Part shown: in pieces, positions 8,381 to 18,979 of the stretch
Layout: each line of letters starts with the position of its first letter
How positions within the stretch are numbered: the first letter of the stretch is position 1
The notes under the pieces: model-generated
Databases searched by the model: none
Seen by the model: the letters and a program-made list of their open reading frames with translations, nothing else
What the model was told of the DNA's origin: nothing
Origin: a virus
Length of the DNA stretch: 64,000 bases
IMG/VR virus record: IMGVR_UViG_3300037297_000078
Coordinates: 1-64,000 of that record
Direction: 5' to 3' (one strand)
Position numbers and translations under genes: made by a program

Positions 8381-10933
8381 TTATAAAATTCTATACTGAA
8401 AGTTTACCACGTTCCCAAATGGAGCAGTTGGAGCATTTTCTGACAAACCTAACCCACCTTCAATACTATTATAACTTGAATAACCATACCACCATTGGTA
8501 ATATTTATCTCTCATGTCTATTTTGACAAAATAAGGCTGATTTGCTGTTAGATCTGTAATCGTAAAAGTATTATAAGTTCCTGCTCCATCGGTAATTCTA
8601 ACCAAATTTGCTTTGTGATATTCTGCATCTGCGTTTGTTGCATACAGAATGTCGTAGACAAATTCAGAACCTTCTTTCTCCCAATCAATTGTAATTGATT
8701 CAGCTTCGGGAGTACAACTTATAATCCTTGGCTCATATCCATAAAACCGAATTAAAGGATAAACCCCCATTGGGACATGTTCTTTAACAATTTCTCTAAT
8801 TCTATCTAAAGAGAAATCTTCTTTTAACGAGATTGGCAATTTTACCACAAGTACTGAACTACCAGGATAGACTTGTCCGTTAAAAGTTCCATAATCATTA
8901 AGCCATTGAATCTCTGGGTTTAACGCTTTAGCCTCGTCATAGAGTTCTTCTCTAATTCCTCCACCATTTTGACGAACATCTATTCTGGTTAAATCATGAA
9001 CTCCATGAGGTGGGTTTATCGATAATTCTCCTAGAATTAAATACTGAGAATAGAAAGAAGGATACCCAGTAGTTTCTCCATAATAGTCAATCTCTTCTTG
9101 GGCGTTACGTCTTGATTGAATTGCGAACTCGTCTATAAAATTCACAAGCTCAATCTGTGAAGAAGAAGGGATTGTCCCTGTTAACGGATGATGTTCTGCA
9201 GTTTCAGATAAAACAAAAGCAATATCTGTTTTGCTAGTGTACTTAAAATATCGATAATTACTACTTGTATCAAGAGTTCGGAGCCATCCGCTTTTTGGAA
9301 AACCATTTGTTGAAACAACAGAAAGTGTTGTTCCGGAAGAAAAATCAAAAGCTTCTGAAGAAGTTGTCGTCGAAAACCATGAGTAATGTAAACCTAAGAC
9401 ACCAGATAGAGAATACCCATTAGAAGAAGAAACCCGTGTGTCAAAATCAAGCTTGGGGTTATAGTCACGACCATCTTGGTTTGAGTAAATAATCTTCCCA
9501 TTCTTACCTACTCTGAGTGTGCCTATTGATGCTGTTTGTGTTGTTGAATTAGTATTCTTCTCATTTCGAGGAACTAAAAATATTATTCGTTTTTCGTTAG
9601 TCGCATTTAGATCAAAAATAGGATTCATTACTAGATCTGTAACAGAAAAGTACTTCTCTTTGTATGTATAGGTTGCATAGATCTCATAAGAATCTAGAAT
9701 TTTTTGATCAACTAACACAATCCCAGATCTTCTATCAACTCCTAAGAATTTAGAATATGACCAAGTTACATTAGCGGTGTTGTCTTCGTTTGGAACAGCC
9801 CTTCCGTCAAGATCATAAACTTCATCTCCAGCTTTTGTATGGTTTGAAGTAATCGCATATTTAACTACCCCGTCGTCTTCTAAAGTTATATCTATGTTAG
9901 AATATGCTGAATTGAACGATAACGTTTCATGAGGAAATTTAATTAAATTGTCGTTTATTTTCAAACATTTTGTACGACCAGACAGCTTATATGGCTCGAT
10001 TGGATTAAAAGATTGATTAGAAAATTCTCTAATATCGTATTTAGAAATTCGTCCATTAATACCATGTAAAAACCCACCATTAATTACCCTTGGAAACCAC
10101 GGACCTTCGTCTGAGATGTCTACAGGAGGCGCAACCCTAACTCTTTGTGACTCAATATACTTTACAGCATATTTAGAACTTGCAGGTAGAGAAATAAAAT
10201 AATTATCTGAGAAGAAATCATCATCTCTAAGAACGTATGCTCTCGCCCAAGGTTTTAAAAATCCAGGAGTTAAGTGCCAAAAGTCCGAAAATGCTGCTTC
10301 TGTATAGGCAGCCTCATTGTCTAACAGTTCTGTTATTGTTTCGGAGGAGTTTGTGTATTGAACAAAATACACATTATAGTCGCCAGTTTTTGGATCATGA
10401 AAAGACTCTAAAGAGTTAAAAAGATAAAATTTATCTAAAACATCTGTTCTGATACCTGTGTCTTCGTTATAAATATATTCTGATGTTATTTTGTAAGATG
10501 CCGGATCTATTGGATTAAAATCTTTATCAAAAACTTTAATTGATTCTAGAGAAACAGTACTAGGCAACTCGTGTCTATAGTATAAAGGGATAGAGTCTGC
10601 GTCAGAATCAATAAATTCTTGAGTAACTAAAAAATTCTTATTAGCAACAACAACACTTGTTGCCAACTTATCCCCAATAAACTCTTGTAAAGTAGTATTT
10701 CTTGTGTTGTTATAAACATCGTCACTTCGATCTGCAATAAATAGATTAACAGAAGGTAAAGATTCTTTACTTCCTACATATTCTAATTTTATAGCATCGT
10801 TAGGAGGTTCTTTAATGTAAATAATATTCGCAATATGCTTTTTTACATTTGTCCGAGTTCTTAGGTTAAATGAACCAGGGACTTGAGAAATCCTAAACTG
10901 AAAATTTACAGATCCTGTTCCTGTTGTTGCCAT
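8381..10933 (-). CDS. Tail/baseplate appendage protein with C-terminal FN3-like domain (850 aa)
   Basis: A long beta-rich structural protein. Residues ~745-830 look like a fibronectin type III unit: SITIDWEKEG, YDILYATN, TFTITDLTANQPYFVKIDMRD. The N-terminus carries SFNLRTRTNV, close to the SFNLRTKIIV start of the 771-residue protein at 14073-16388. Both termini end in related strings (VNFQFRI near the start, VNFQYRI at the end). FN3 units are common in phage tail-tip and fibre proteins and may bind surface carbohydrate; that role is inferred. Confidence 0.8.
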   Translation of the reverse strand: MATTGTGSVNFQFRISQVPGSFNLRTRTNVKKHIANIIYIKEPPNDAIKLEYVGSKESLPSVNLFIADRSDDVYNNTRNTTLQEFIGDKLATSVVVANKNFLVTQEFIDSDADSIPLYYRHELPSTVSLESIKVFDKDFNPIDPASYKITSEYIYNEDTGIRTDVLDKFYLFNSLESFHDPKTGDYNVYFVQYTNSSETITELLDNEAAYTEAAFSDFWHLTPGFLKPWARAYVLRDDDFFSDNYFISLPASSKYAVKYIESQRVRVAPPVDISDEGPWFPRVINGGFLHGINGRISKYDIREFSNQSFNPIEPYKLSGRTKCLKINDNLIKFPHETLSFNSAYSNIDITLEDDGVVKYAITSNHTKAGDEVYDLDGRAVPNEDNTANVTWSYSKFLGVDRRSGIVLVDQKILDSYEIYATYTYKEKYFSVTDLVMNPIFDLNATNEKRIIFLVPRNEKNTNSTTQTASIGTLRVGKNGKIIYSNQDGRDYNPKLDFDTRVSSSNGYSLSGVLGLHYSWFSTTTSSEAFDFSSGTTLSVVSTNGFPKSGWLRTLDTSSNYRYFKYTSKTDIAFVLSETAEHHPLTGTIPSSSQIELVNFIDEFAIQSRRNAQEEIDYYGETTGYPSFYSQYLILGELSINPPHGVHDLTRIDVRQNGGGIREELYDEAKALNPEIQWLNDYGTFNGQVYPGSSVLVVKLPISLKEDFSLDRIREIVKEHVPMGVYPLIRFYGYEPRIISCTPEAESITIDWEKEGSEFVYDILYATNADAEYHKANLVRITDGAGTYNTFTITDLTANQPYFVKIDMRDKYYQWWYGYSSYNSIEGGLGLSENAPTAPFGNVVNFQYRIL

Positions 10934-10941
10934 TTATTTTC

Positions 10942-13900
10942 CTATGTAGAAATTTTTATAGTACCAGAACTATTATATAAGGCTCCAGCTACTCCAGGAT
11001 CACTAGTGGGAAGATTTGTTAAAATAATATTATTACCAGATCCTGGATCAATTTCAATATCATCGCCAGCTTCAAGAGTAAAAGTTGAATCAACATTAAT
11101 ATATGATGCGCCATTTGAGTTTAAACTAAGAGAGGCATAAGTTGTTGGGGTTGACTCGTAAAGTAACCTTACGTCTAGTTTATGTTTATATAAGTCTAGA
11201 TTCCCTGTACTCCCTCCTCCTGCTTCATAATTAGTATGTAAAGAAATCTTACTATTAGAGTCTTCTTTGTAGGTGTATATATAGACAGAATCATTGGCAT
11301 ATAGACCAATATCTCCAGCGTCAGAAACAGGGTGAGAACTAGCAGTGTTCCAAAATTCGATACTTGAGTTTTGAGAAGAGCATTGTCCGAAAATACCGGT
11401 TGTTGCATCAATATTTACATTTGACTGACCCGTAATATTTACACTTGCTGAAGTAGAAGTTACATAAACTGAACTTGCTTGAACTGTAGCCGAAGAAGTT
11501 CCCAGAAGAGTAATTTGATCTCCTCTTACCTCTACATCATCAGTAGCTGTAATTAAAAGATCATCTCCTGTTTGTATATGCATGTCTCTGCTGGCAAGAG
11601 CATAGATATCGCGATCAGCGTAAAACCTAATATCGTCTTCGAAAGTAGTAGTATACCCAGTAGTTCCAACTATATTGTCAACTGTATTTTTTGATGTTGC
11701 ACCGGAGGCTAAAATAATTCCTCCTCCAGAACCATCTACTCTTGGTTTAGTACTTAGCCTAATATTCCCACCAAGGTTAGAAGCATATTCAAACCCAGCT
11801 CGATCTCCAAACCTAAGTGGCTGGGTATGATCATATCCAGTTAAGAGACTATAGTCTTTTATACTAAAGATAAAACAATGACTATAAGAGATAGAAGAAT
11901 CAAAAGGATGATAATACATCCCTGTTGGAATAGTTCCATTCAACCGGCCATCAAGGTAAAAGTAATACCAGGGGTTCGTAGTTGATAGCTGAGGGTTATC
12001 TAGCCATAATTTTGCGCCAGTTGTAAAATCAGTAGCTTTGCCATCGCCAGTTTCAGAAAAGAAAATTGCGTTTCCATAAACATTTATAAAGTCAGCTCCA
12101 ACAACCCCTGGAGAAGTAAAATAATGTTCAAATTCTGGTATAGCACTAGCGTCAGATCTGGTTGTTGATCCTCCTAACGACTCTGTTGTATTTGTCGCTC
12201 CTGAAACACGAGAAACTCCTCTAAATCTAAATTCTCTTACTTGTTCGGCATCATAAGAATTGTCTAATGCTGGAGTTATTGGATTCTTTTCTCCCCATGC
12301 TTGTTCTACATGAGCCACCTGGTTCGGCTGATCATAAGATAAAGTGCTCCTATAGGCCATCATTAGCTTCATATAGTTCATTTCAGATCTACGACCAAGA
12401 TCTAAAGCTAAGTAGGCTCCTAAATAACCTGTAGAGCCAGAAGGACCAGCTCCTTGTCCTTTCAGATATAAGGGTGTTCCTCCAAAGGGATAATAGGTTA
12501 AAGCCCCATAGGTCTCGCTTGAACGGCTTCCCATGGGACAAGCCCCGACTTCAGTTAGTCCAAACCCATATCGGGAAGCAGATCCAGATAACCAAGACGA
12601 GTCGTTTTCTCCACCTTCGAATACAAGAGAAGTACTAGTTGCAGAAAGACTTGTATTTACCCCTCCCCAATAAATACCATAAGTAGCATTCATAGTCCCG
12701 CTGTTAGACCCTGTCCCTAGTGCAAAGTTGTCGCTTTCTAATCCAGCAAATACTAGATCACCACGCATTGCATTTGCGCTATTGCCCTCTAAATCATTAT
12801 GCATATATCCTGCCCTGTGCAAATATTGAGGGTGAGGATTTGTTACATAAGAAGATTTTCGAAACTTAAACAAGTCTGTTGCTGAAGTTGTGAGCGCACC
12901 ATTGAACAGGTTTATAAGATCATCATGGGAAAGCATTGGGGAAAATCCCATTTTTGAAGTACTTTGTAATCCCACATGACTATCGTATCTCTGAGCCCCT
13001 AAAAGATACGAAATGGCTTCAGACAAAGAACACCCTACTGTAATTATTCGGTAATTTTGCCCTTCGGTTAACCAAGCCGCTGAAGTCTCTAATGTTAAAC
13101 TAGAAGACGTTTTGTATTTAAAAGTGACTTGAGGCTTTACCCTGCCGTTAACCTCATCCCATAAAAGAATAAACCCTTCTGGAATGGTTTCTCCGTCTAA
13201 CATGCCACTTCCAGTTAAAGAAGGAGGTAATAAATACTGAGACCCAGAACCAGGAATCATCTTATTCCAAACTGTATCAATAGAACCACTTGAGTTTGTA
13301 TAGCTTCCTCTATTAAAAGATTTCCCTACTGTAGTTACACGAGGAGAAGAAATTACAGTTGGAAGAGTAAGAGTATAAGTAGAAACATCTCCTATTGTAG
13401 AGACCAATGTAACGTTACATAACTCTACAGTCTCGTTCCAAGTTGGAATAACATTATGAGTTCCCCACGGGACTCCTGCTCCCATTTGGTTAAAATTAAT
13501 TAAGGTGAGTAGGATATCAGAAGTTGAAACATTATAAGATAAAATTACTCCAGTATAAAAATCTACATAGAAATCGCCGTCAGAAGTTACTGCAGTTGCA
13601 GAAGTTTTTCTAGTTCCTAAAATGTTTCCAGTATCTGTAGTAACAACAATGTCAGTTCCCCAAGTAAGTGGAGACAGATTAGAGACTTCAGAAGATTCTT
13701 CTATTGTCGTAGATACTTTAACAAGAGGATATCCTAAACTCCAACTGTTTTTTCCTGATTTTAAAGTAACTGTAATTGTACCAGAAACAGCACTGTTTAA
13801 TTCCCCTCCTAAAGGCCCAATCCAATCAGATGGACCAATAAGCCTAGCAAGAGAAGCTTGAGACAGATTCTCAAGACTAAGTGTTTGTCCAGAGCCGGAT

Positions 13901-14070
13901 CCCCAAGTATGAGACTGATAATCCCATGGATCCCCAACTGCTCTAGTGATATCTGAAAAAGCTGTGTCTACGTGTTTTACAAGACCAGTTAGTTTTTCGC
14001 CAGTTGGTTGTTCTCCGTCTTTAAAATCAAAAACGATTGGAAAAACATCATTCATTGCGTCAGTGCTCAT
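10942..14070 (-). CDS. Tail fibre / tailspike-like protein (1042 aa)
   Basis: The N-terminus (to ~60) includes a GEQPTGEKLTGL segment typical of proteins that attach fibres to baseplates. The middle is Ser/Thr/Gly-rich and beta-rich. Residues ~780-900 form repetitive short strands (DIYALASRDMHIQTGDDLLI and onwards) that suggest a parallel beta-helix or triple-stranded needle. The C-terminus PTSDPGVAGALYNSSGTIKI is an ending often seen in phage tail fibre and needle proteins. It is the most probable receptor-binding protein here. It starts 2 bases after the previous gene. No enzymatic residues for a depolymerase could be assigned. Confidence 0.8.
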   Translation of the reverse strand: MSTDAMNDVFPIVFDFKDGEQPTGEKLTGLVKHVDTAFSDITRAVGDPWDYQSHTWGSGSGQTLSLENLSQASLARLIGPSDWIGPLGGELNSAVSGTITVTLKSGKNSWSLGYPLVKVSTTIEESSEVSNLSPLTWGTDIVVTTDTGNILGTRKTSATAVTSDGDFYVDFYTGVILSYNVSTSDILLTLINFNQMGAGVPWGTHNVIPTWNETVELCNVTLVSTIGDVSTYTLTLPTVISSPRVTTVGKSFNRGSYTNSSGSIDTVWNKMIPGSGSQYLLPPSLTGSGMLDGETIPEGFILLWDEVNGRVKPQVTFKYKTSSSLTLETSAAWLTEGQNYRIITVGCSLSEAISYLLGAQRYDSHVGLQSTSKMGFSPMLSHDDLINLFNGALTTSATDLFKFRKSSYVTNPHPQYLHRAGYMHNDLEGNSANAMRGDLVFAGLESDNFALGTGSNSGTMNATYGIYWGGVNTSLSATSTSLVFEGGENDSSWLSGSASRYGFGLTEVGACPMGSRSSETYGALTYYPFGGTPLYLKGQGAGPSGSTGYLGAYLALDLGRRSEMNYMKLMMAYRSTLSYDQPNQVAHVEQAWGEKNPITPALDNSYDAEQVREFRFRGVSRVSGATNTTESLGGSTTRSDASAIPEFEHYFTSPGVVGADFINVYGNAIFFSETGDGKATDFTTGAKLWLDNPQLSTTNPWYYFYLDGRLNGTIPTGMYYHPFDSSISYSHCFIFSIKDYSLLTGYDHTQPLRFGDRAGFEYASNLGGNIRLSTKPRVDGSGGGIILASGATSKNTVDNIVGTTGYTTTFEDDIRFYADRDIYALASRDMHIQTGDDLLITATDDVEVRGDQITLLGTSSATVQASSVYVTSTSASVNITGQSNVNIDATTGIFGQCSSQNSSIEFWNTASSHPVSDAGDIGLYANDSVYIYTYKEDSNSKISLHTNYEAGGGSTGNLDLYKHKLDVRLLYESTPTTYASLSLNSNGASYINVDSTFTLEAGDDIEIDPGSGNNIILTNLPTSDPGVAGALYNSSGTIKIST

Positions 14071-14072
14071 AT

Positions 14073-16388
14073 TTATGACTCCTCTATGTAAAACTGGAAC
14101 CCGATAGTTCTAAATGGGGCGTCAGCCCACTCGTCGCTATCTTCTCCATTTACAAGATCAATGATAGCATAAGGACCAGAAAACGGATTAACTGTAATAA
14201 AAGTAGCCCCATCTAATCCAGCAGCAACGTCGTCGGTATCAGTTGGTAATTTCCAGCCAAACGGAACTTTTTGTCCAAGTGAATTAATATATTCTCCTAG
14301 CATATACGGAGGTAATGTTATTCTTGCTGTAATTTTATTGCTATAGATCTCCCGATTATAATAAGGAGACCAACAGTGAGCTTGAAATGTCACTGTTTTG
14401 CTTGCAACAGCCCAATAGCCACCCACATCTTCAGCAGGCCCGCAATCAGGTAATGCTCCTGCAGGATAAATTACTCTCCATAATCCATCTGTTCCGTCTC
14501 CTAGTCCTTGTATTTGTTCTATAACATCTGGTCTTACAGGAACAACTGCACCAAGTTCTCCAGTAACTGGATGAATAGCATACGGATCTTCGTTATCTAC
14601 CCCACTAATCTGATAAGTAATAACTTTTCTTCCTGCAATTGGTTTGTTTTGAGCAGTGGGCTCTGTAAAATCTTTAAGGTCGTATTTTAGAATCATCTCT
14701 TGTTTCCACTCAGCATATGTCGTGGCGTCAACAACCCAATTAGGAGTGTCTTCTTGATATAAAGACAGTAGATAATCTTCTACTGTTTTATAACCTAAAA
14801 TAATATCGTCTTTTAGAATCTGATACAGATAAAGATTTTCTTCTTGGTTTTGTAAACCTGGTTGGTAAACAGATATAACTAATTCTTTATATGTGGGGGC
14901 CGGATAATAAGGACTAGTTGAATCTCTAACGATGGTAGAATAATATCCTAATTCTTCTGCGCTTACAGGAGGTTGGTAGTTGGCGTAGGCTTCCCCTCTA
15001 CTATTGGTAATACCAAAAGCCTCAAAGCTTCCGTTAATGCTACCAACTCCTATTGGGGTCATGGTAAAAGTAACCGGAATCTGCGCCAGTGGGAGGTCGG
15101 TTATGTTTGTAACTGTCGCGGTCAGAATAGCATAATCTGATCCAATTACAATCGGACCATATTCTCTTGGTGATGTATTTAATATTTTTGACTTATTTAT
15201 CCTTAGTGATATCTTTGCTGCTTCTAAATTCTCATGAGTAATACAAACAAAACCTTGATTCAGTGATTGTGTTATTGGATTTACATTAGCATTAACAGCT
15301 TGAATTTCATCTATAGTATCTTCTTCTTCATATTCAATTCTTAAAGTATTCTGATAAGTTACCGAAATATTTCTACCTGCTGCCGGTAAATGCGTTGGAT
15401 CGTTTGAGCCGACACATACATATCCTAGATCAAAATCAACATAATAAAGCCTTTCGTTAGAAGAGTTGATCATATCCCACCACGAATCAACTCTCGTCCA
15501 CTCTGAGTAAGAAGAATTATCGCTAACGTACATATGAAACGAACCGTTGTTTAAGATTGGGAAGCTACTACAAGGATATGTTTGAGTATATAAAGTTGTC
15601 TCTTCGTCGTATAGTAATTCATGTCCTTGGCCTGTTGAAACACCTAGAAATTCACAGGAAGCCAAGTCTTCATAATCAGAAACAACAACCCCCACTTGTG
15701 TGGTATAGCTACGGTTAAAAAACAACCTAGTTAGTCCGTCAATGGTTTGATCGACAATGAACTCTTTCTTTGTAGTATCGACATTCTCCCAAGTTATTTT
15801 GCCAGCATCAGAAACAGTTTCTAGTTCTTCTCCATCAGAGTAAAGACCTGTAAATTTATAACACTGATTAAATTTATGTTTATAGGTAATTGCTTTTGTA
15901 TCCGGATCTCTTGAAAAACTTGCAGCCAAGATAGAGTTGTCAAATTTAGGGGTCGCATCTAGTTCTATATAATTACGACCATCTCTGTTTTCAGTCGGGT
16001 CGATATGTTGGACTCTGCTATTATCACTATAGTAATAAAATGGAGTTTTATACCGGAAATAATTTCCGGCTTTTACTATTGGAACCCACATATTGAAGTC
16101 TTGGTAAAAAGTATCCCAAATTCGATAAATTAACAAATCTTTAAGAGAAACACTTCCAACTCCGGGCCGAAAATAAACTGATTCATTAACTCCTTGAGTC
16201 GAGACATCTAGTAATCTAGGTAACGTGGGCAGTTTAATATCAAAAGGAGATCCCCATCTCTTAACATCCCAAAGCCATCCATCGGGTTTTGTTTCAAGAT
16301 GCTCAAACCCCACATATGGTTTTGTTGATTGTTCTTCAGTTACAATAATTTTTGTACGAAGGTTAAAACTGGTTTTACTAAGAGCCAC
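14073..16388 (-). CDS. Baseplate/tail appendage protein with Ig-like domain (771 aa)
   Basis: A beta-rich tail protein. Residues ~415-500 resemble a bacterial Ig-like (Big_1, invasin type) unit: DYAILTATVTNITDLPLAQI, then PVTFTMTPIGVGSING, then GEAYANYQPP. The N-terminus SFNLRTKIIV is shared with the 850-residue protein two genes downstream, which may be a common docking peptide. C-terminus FRTIGFQFYIEES. Lies between wedge-like and fibre genes, so probably part of the outer baseplate or a fibre connector. Function inferred from context. Confidence 0.8.
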   Translation of the reverse strand: MALSKTSFNLRTKIIVTEEQSTKPYVGFEHLETKPDGWLWDVKRWGSPFDIKLPTLPRLLDVSTQGVNESVYFRPGVGSVSLKDLLIYRIWDTFYQDFNMWVPIVKAGNYFRYKTPFYYYSDNSRVQHIDPTENRDGRNYIELDATPKFDNSILAASFSRDPDTKAITYKHKFNQCYKFTGLYSDGEELETVSDAGKITWENVDTTKKEFIVDQTIDGLTRLFFNRSYTTQVGVVVSDYEDLASCEFLGVSTGQGHELLYDEETTLYTQTYPCSSFPILNNGSFHMYVSDNSSYSEWTRVDSWWDMINSSNERLYYVDFDLGYVCVGSNDPTHLPAAGRNISVTYQNTLRIEYEEEDTIDEIQAVNANVNPITQSLNQGFVCITHENLEAAKISLRINKSKILNTSPREYGPIVIGSDYAILTATVTNITDLPLAQIPVTFTMTPIGVGSINGSFEAFGITNSRGEAYANYQPPVSAEELGYYSTIVRDSTSPYYPAPTYKELVISVYQPGLQNQEENLYLYQILKDDIILGYKTVEDYLLSLYQEDTPNWVVDATTYAEWKQEMILKYDLKDFTEPTAQNKPIAGRKVITYQISGVDNEDPYAIHPVTGELGAVVPVRPDVIEQIQGLGDGTDGLWRVIYPAGALPDCGPAEDVGGYWAVASKTVTFQAHCWSPYYNREIYSNKITARITLPPYMLGEYINSLGQKVPFGWKLPTDTDDVAAGLDGATFITVNPFSGPYAIIDLVNGEDSDEWADAPFRTIGFQFYIEES

Positions 16389-16391
16389 TAA

Positions 16392-17336
16392 CTATTCTCC
16401 CCAAAGATATCTTGTTTCCATAAATAATTGATGTATGATTTCTGCACCCTCTTCGTTTGGCAACGTATTTACTTCAGTTCCTGCAGCAGAAGTTTCGTGA
16501 TTGTATAATTCACGAATAAAATTATCATCTTGTAAAGTATATGCTTTTATAAGACTATAGTCTACTACTAATGGAAAAGCACCAAAGTGATAAGAGATCT
16601 CGAATTCTCCATTAGGCACAGAATATGGATAAATTATTCCATTCTCATAGTCTACGTAATATTCCCCTGCAGCAGAAGCAGAAGAAGAAACCTCTGTCTG
16701 AAATATTTCATTTTCATGAAACAAAAGACTGCCTCTTGTAATGTAGGTAGCAGCTAAATCAATTTTTAAACTTGCTGTGGCGACATCTCCTCTAATTAAA
16801 TTATCAGAAGATCCTCTAACTAAACTAGTAGTATGTAGATTTGGACGAACGCCAGAATATAAAGCAGCAGAGAAACAAGAAGAATCATTAATCTCAGAGA
16901 CAAGATCTGAAACAAAATAACCCTCATCAGTGGGATTGTAAAAGTATATTTCTTTATCAATTACTTCTGTTCCATCAGGTCGCCAATCAGAATATAAAAC
17001 AAATTTGTTTGCTAAGATATCAACACGAGGGCTTGTCGCCACAAGCGTTCCGTTACTAGCGGTTTTTAAATCTACGGACAATGCTCTTTGTCGACTGTAT
17101 CCAAAAGCTCGTGAAATATTATTTACAACCCCATCGTAGAGAGGACTTCCTTGATGAACCCTAACATCCATCATTCGTTGCTTAAACTCTTGATTTGTTT
17201 CTTCTTCTAGTCGAGGCAAAGAAAGAAGATCAGATATAAAATCGAATTCATTTGCAATCTGAACACGTTCTGGAACCCCAGTAACTTCTTCTGGAAGATC
17301 TATGTAAAACGTAAAACCTTGTATTTTAGCAGCCAT
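16392..17336 (-). CDS. Baseplate protein (314 aa)
   Basis: Helical N-terminal part (QIANEFDFISDLLSLPRLEEE, residues ~25-60) followed by beta-rich sequence and a short helical C-terminus. Start overlaps the previous stop by one base. It lies in a run of baseplate genes after the J-like protein. I do not recognise a named family; wedge or tail-tip component is the best guess. Confidence 0.75.
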   Translation of the reverse strand: MAAKIQGFTFYIDLPEEVTGVPERVQIANEFDFISDLLSLPRLEEETNQEFKQRMMDVRVHQGSPLYDGVVNNISRAFGYSRQRALSVDLKTASNGTLVATSPRVDILANKFVLYSDWRPDGTEVIDKEIYFYNPTDEGYFVSDLVSEINDSSCFSAALYSGVRPNLHTTSLVRGSSDNLIRGDVATASLKIDLAATYITRGSLLFHENEIFQTEVSSSASAAGEYYVDYENGIIYPYSVPNGEFEISYHFGAFPLVVDYSLIKAYTLQDDNFIRELYNHETSAAGTEVNTLPNEEGAEIIHQLFMETRYLWGE

Positions 17337-18979
17337 TAAGTTGTCACCCTAACAGAAGAATATTCTTCTTTAAGCCAAATCCGATTATTCTCATAATCAA
17401 CCAGAAAATAATCAAAAAACAAATCTAGTTTATGAATCCCATTATAGTTTAGAACCCAAATGTTCTGATCTGAATCTATCCCAATATTAGTAGCTCCAGT
17501 CATTTCTAAAGGAAGATCAAATTGCACTTCTGGGTTTATGGCGGGACAGGTAAACAAAAACTTAGTCTTTAAAGTTGTTGTCTCTTTTGTTGATTCGTCA
17601 ATATAGTCAGCTTCTAAAGTAACTATATAGTTTCCGTTTTCTGATAATGTAAAATCAATTTGCTGATCTGTAAATCTACCCTCACTCCAAGAATCATTAT
17701 CTATCCAAGCGTCTGTAGTTGTAGACCAAAGACTGCCATCAAGGCCCATATAATATTCTGTCCCACCTGGTGTCAATATGGTCCATCTCACTCTATATGG
17801 AGGATTTGCTAAATCTCTGTTTTGAGTTTTGATAGTTACCTCTTCATCCCGAGCCACAACCCATTGATCAGAAACTAAATTGATTTTTGTTTCAGGACTC
17901 TCTTCGTTTAAATTAACACCACTTGGATACAAAAGAGAAGTATCGTAAACATAAAAAGTATCATTACTAATGGCATAAATGAATCTACTATTTGGTCGAT
18001 GAATAAAATCTACTAAAGTAACATTATTATCAAGATTGTCCAATAACTCTAATTCATAAAGAATCTCTTTCTCGGTTAGATTAGCAGCTCTTATGATATC
18101 CATATCACTAGCAGTAAAAGATTCTATTACAAAGCTAGAACCCCAGATTCTATCATTTAATCTAGTAAACTGAATCTTTTCCGAAGCATTATTAGGAACA
18201 CAAATATTACGTAAATCTAAGTAAGATTCCCTGTTAAACGGAAATATATCAATTGCAATTGTTGCTGTAGGATCTAGATAAGACACAAAAACAGAAGATA
18301 CTTCCTGCCATTCGTTTATGGTTTTAAAAGTTCCGTTATATCTTAAAGGGACTGCTTCTGTTTCTTCTGTACCTTTTCTTGTAAGACCAGTAATGTAACA
18401 CTTCGGATAATATATTTTGCTGGTTGTCCTTGTCTCCCATACAGTATTATTCTTGAGCGTTATATATAAATGGGAAGAGAATGGGAGATCTCCAGGAGTA
18501 ACGGCACTTAACCCAGAAACAGATACTTCGTCAATTACGGCTGAATAGAGATAAGTTATATCAGAGTATTCAATCCTTGATGGAAGATTGTCGTAGGCCA
18601 AAGTCTCTATGTTATTCTTCTCTGCTTGAGTGAGTTCATATTCTGTTGAATTAATCGTAGCGTATACTCTTGGAGGAGAATAAGTCTTTACTCCAGAAGA
18701 GTCTTCTGTAGACTGAAAGGTCATCCCTGTCGTCAATTCTATCTTATATAGATGGTCTAATAATGCAACATTTGCTGTAGACAAGAAGGAGTTATATCTT
18801 GCTTGAGCAAGCTGCTGTAAGGTTTCTTGTATCTCTAGCCCAATGGGATTCAATAGCTGTTGACCCAAAGACATTGTATTCATTCTTAAGTGAGCCCAAC
18901 TTGGGGCTCTATTAACTAATCTTTGGGTTACCCAAGATTTGCCATATCGACTAGAGGGGTAGCTTCCTAATTGAGTCAT
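17336..18979 (-). CDS. Baseplate wedge-associated protein (547 aa)
   Basis: Begins with a helical segment (LGQQLLNPIGLEIQETLQQL, residues ~37-56), then beta-rich sequence. Around residues 335-350 and 510-530 are strand-turn repeats (RFIYAISNDTFYVYD; IDSDQNIWVLNYNGI) that resemble beta-propeller blades. Overlaps the J-like gene by 4 bases (ATGA), the arrangement expected for partners made in fixed ratio. Likely in the outer wedge. Family not identified. Confidence 0.75.
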   Translation of the reverse strand: MTQLGSYPSSRYGKSWVTQRLVNRAPSWAHLRMNTMSLGQQLLNPIGLEIQETLQQLAQARYNSFLSTANVALLDHLYKIELTTGMTFQSTEDSSGVKTYSPPRVYATINSTEYELTQAEKNNIETLAYDNLPSRIEYSDITYLYSAVIDEVSVSGLSAVTPGDLPFSSHLYITLKNNTVWETRTTSKIYYPKCYITGLTRKGTEETEAVPLRYNGTFKTINEWQEVSSVFVSYLDPTATIAIDIFPFNRESYLDLRNICVPNNASEKIQFTRLNDRIWGSSFVIESFTASDMDIIRAANLTEKEILYELELLDNLDNNVTLVDFIHRPNSRFIYAISNDTFYVYDTSLLYPSGVNLNEESPETKINLVSDQWVVARDEEVTIKTQNRDLANPPYRVRWTILTPGGTEYYMGLDGSLWSTTTDAWIDNDSWSEGRFTDQQIDFTLSENGNYIVTLEADYIDESTKETTTLKTKFLFTCPAINPEVQFDLPLEMTGATNIGIDSDQNIWVLNYNGIHKLDLFFDYFLVDYENNRIWLKEEYSSVRVTT

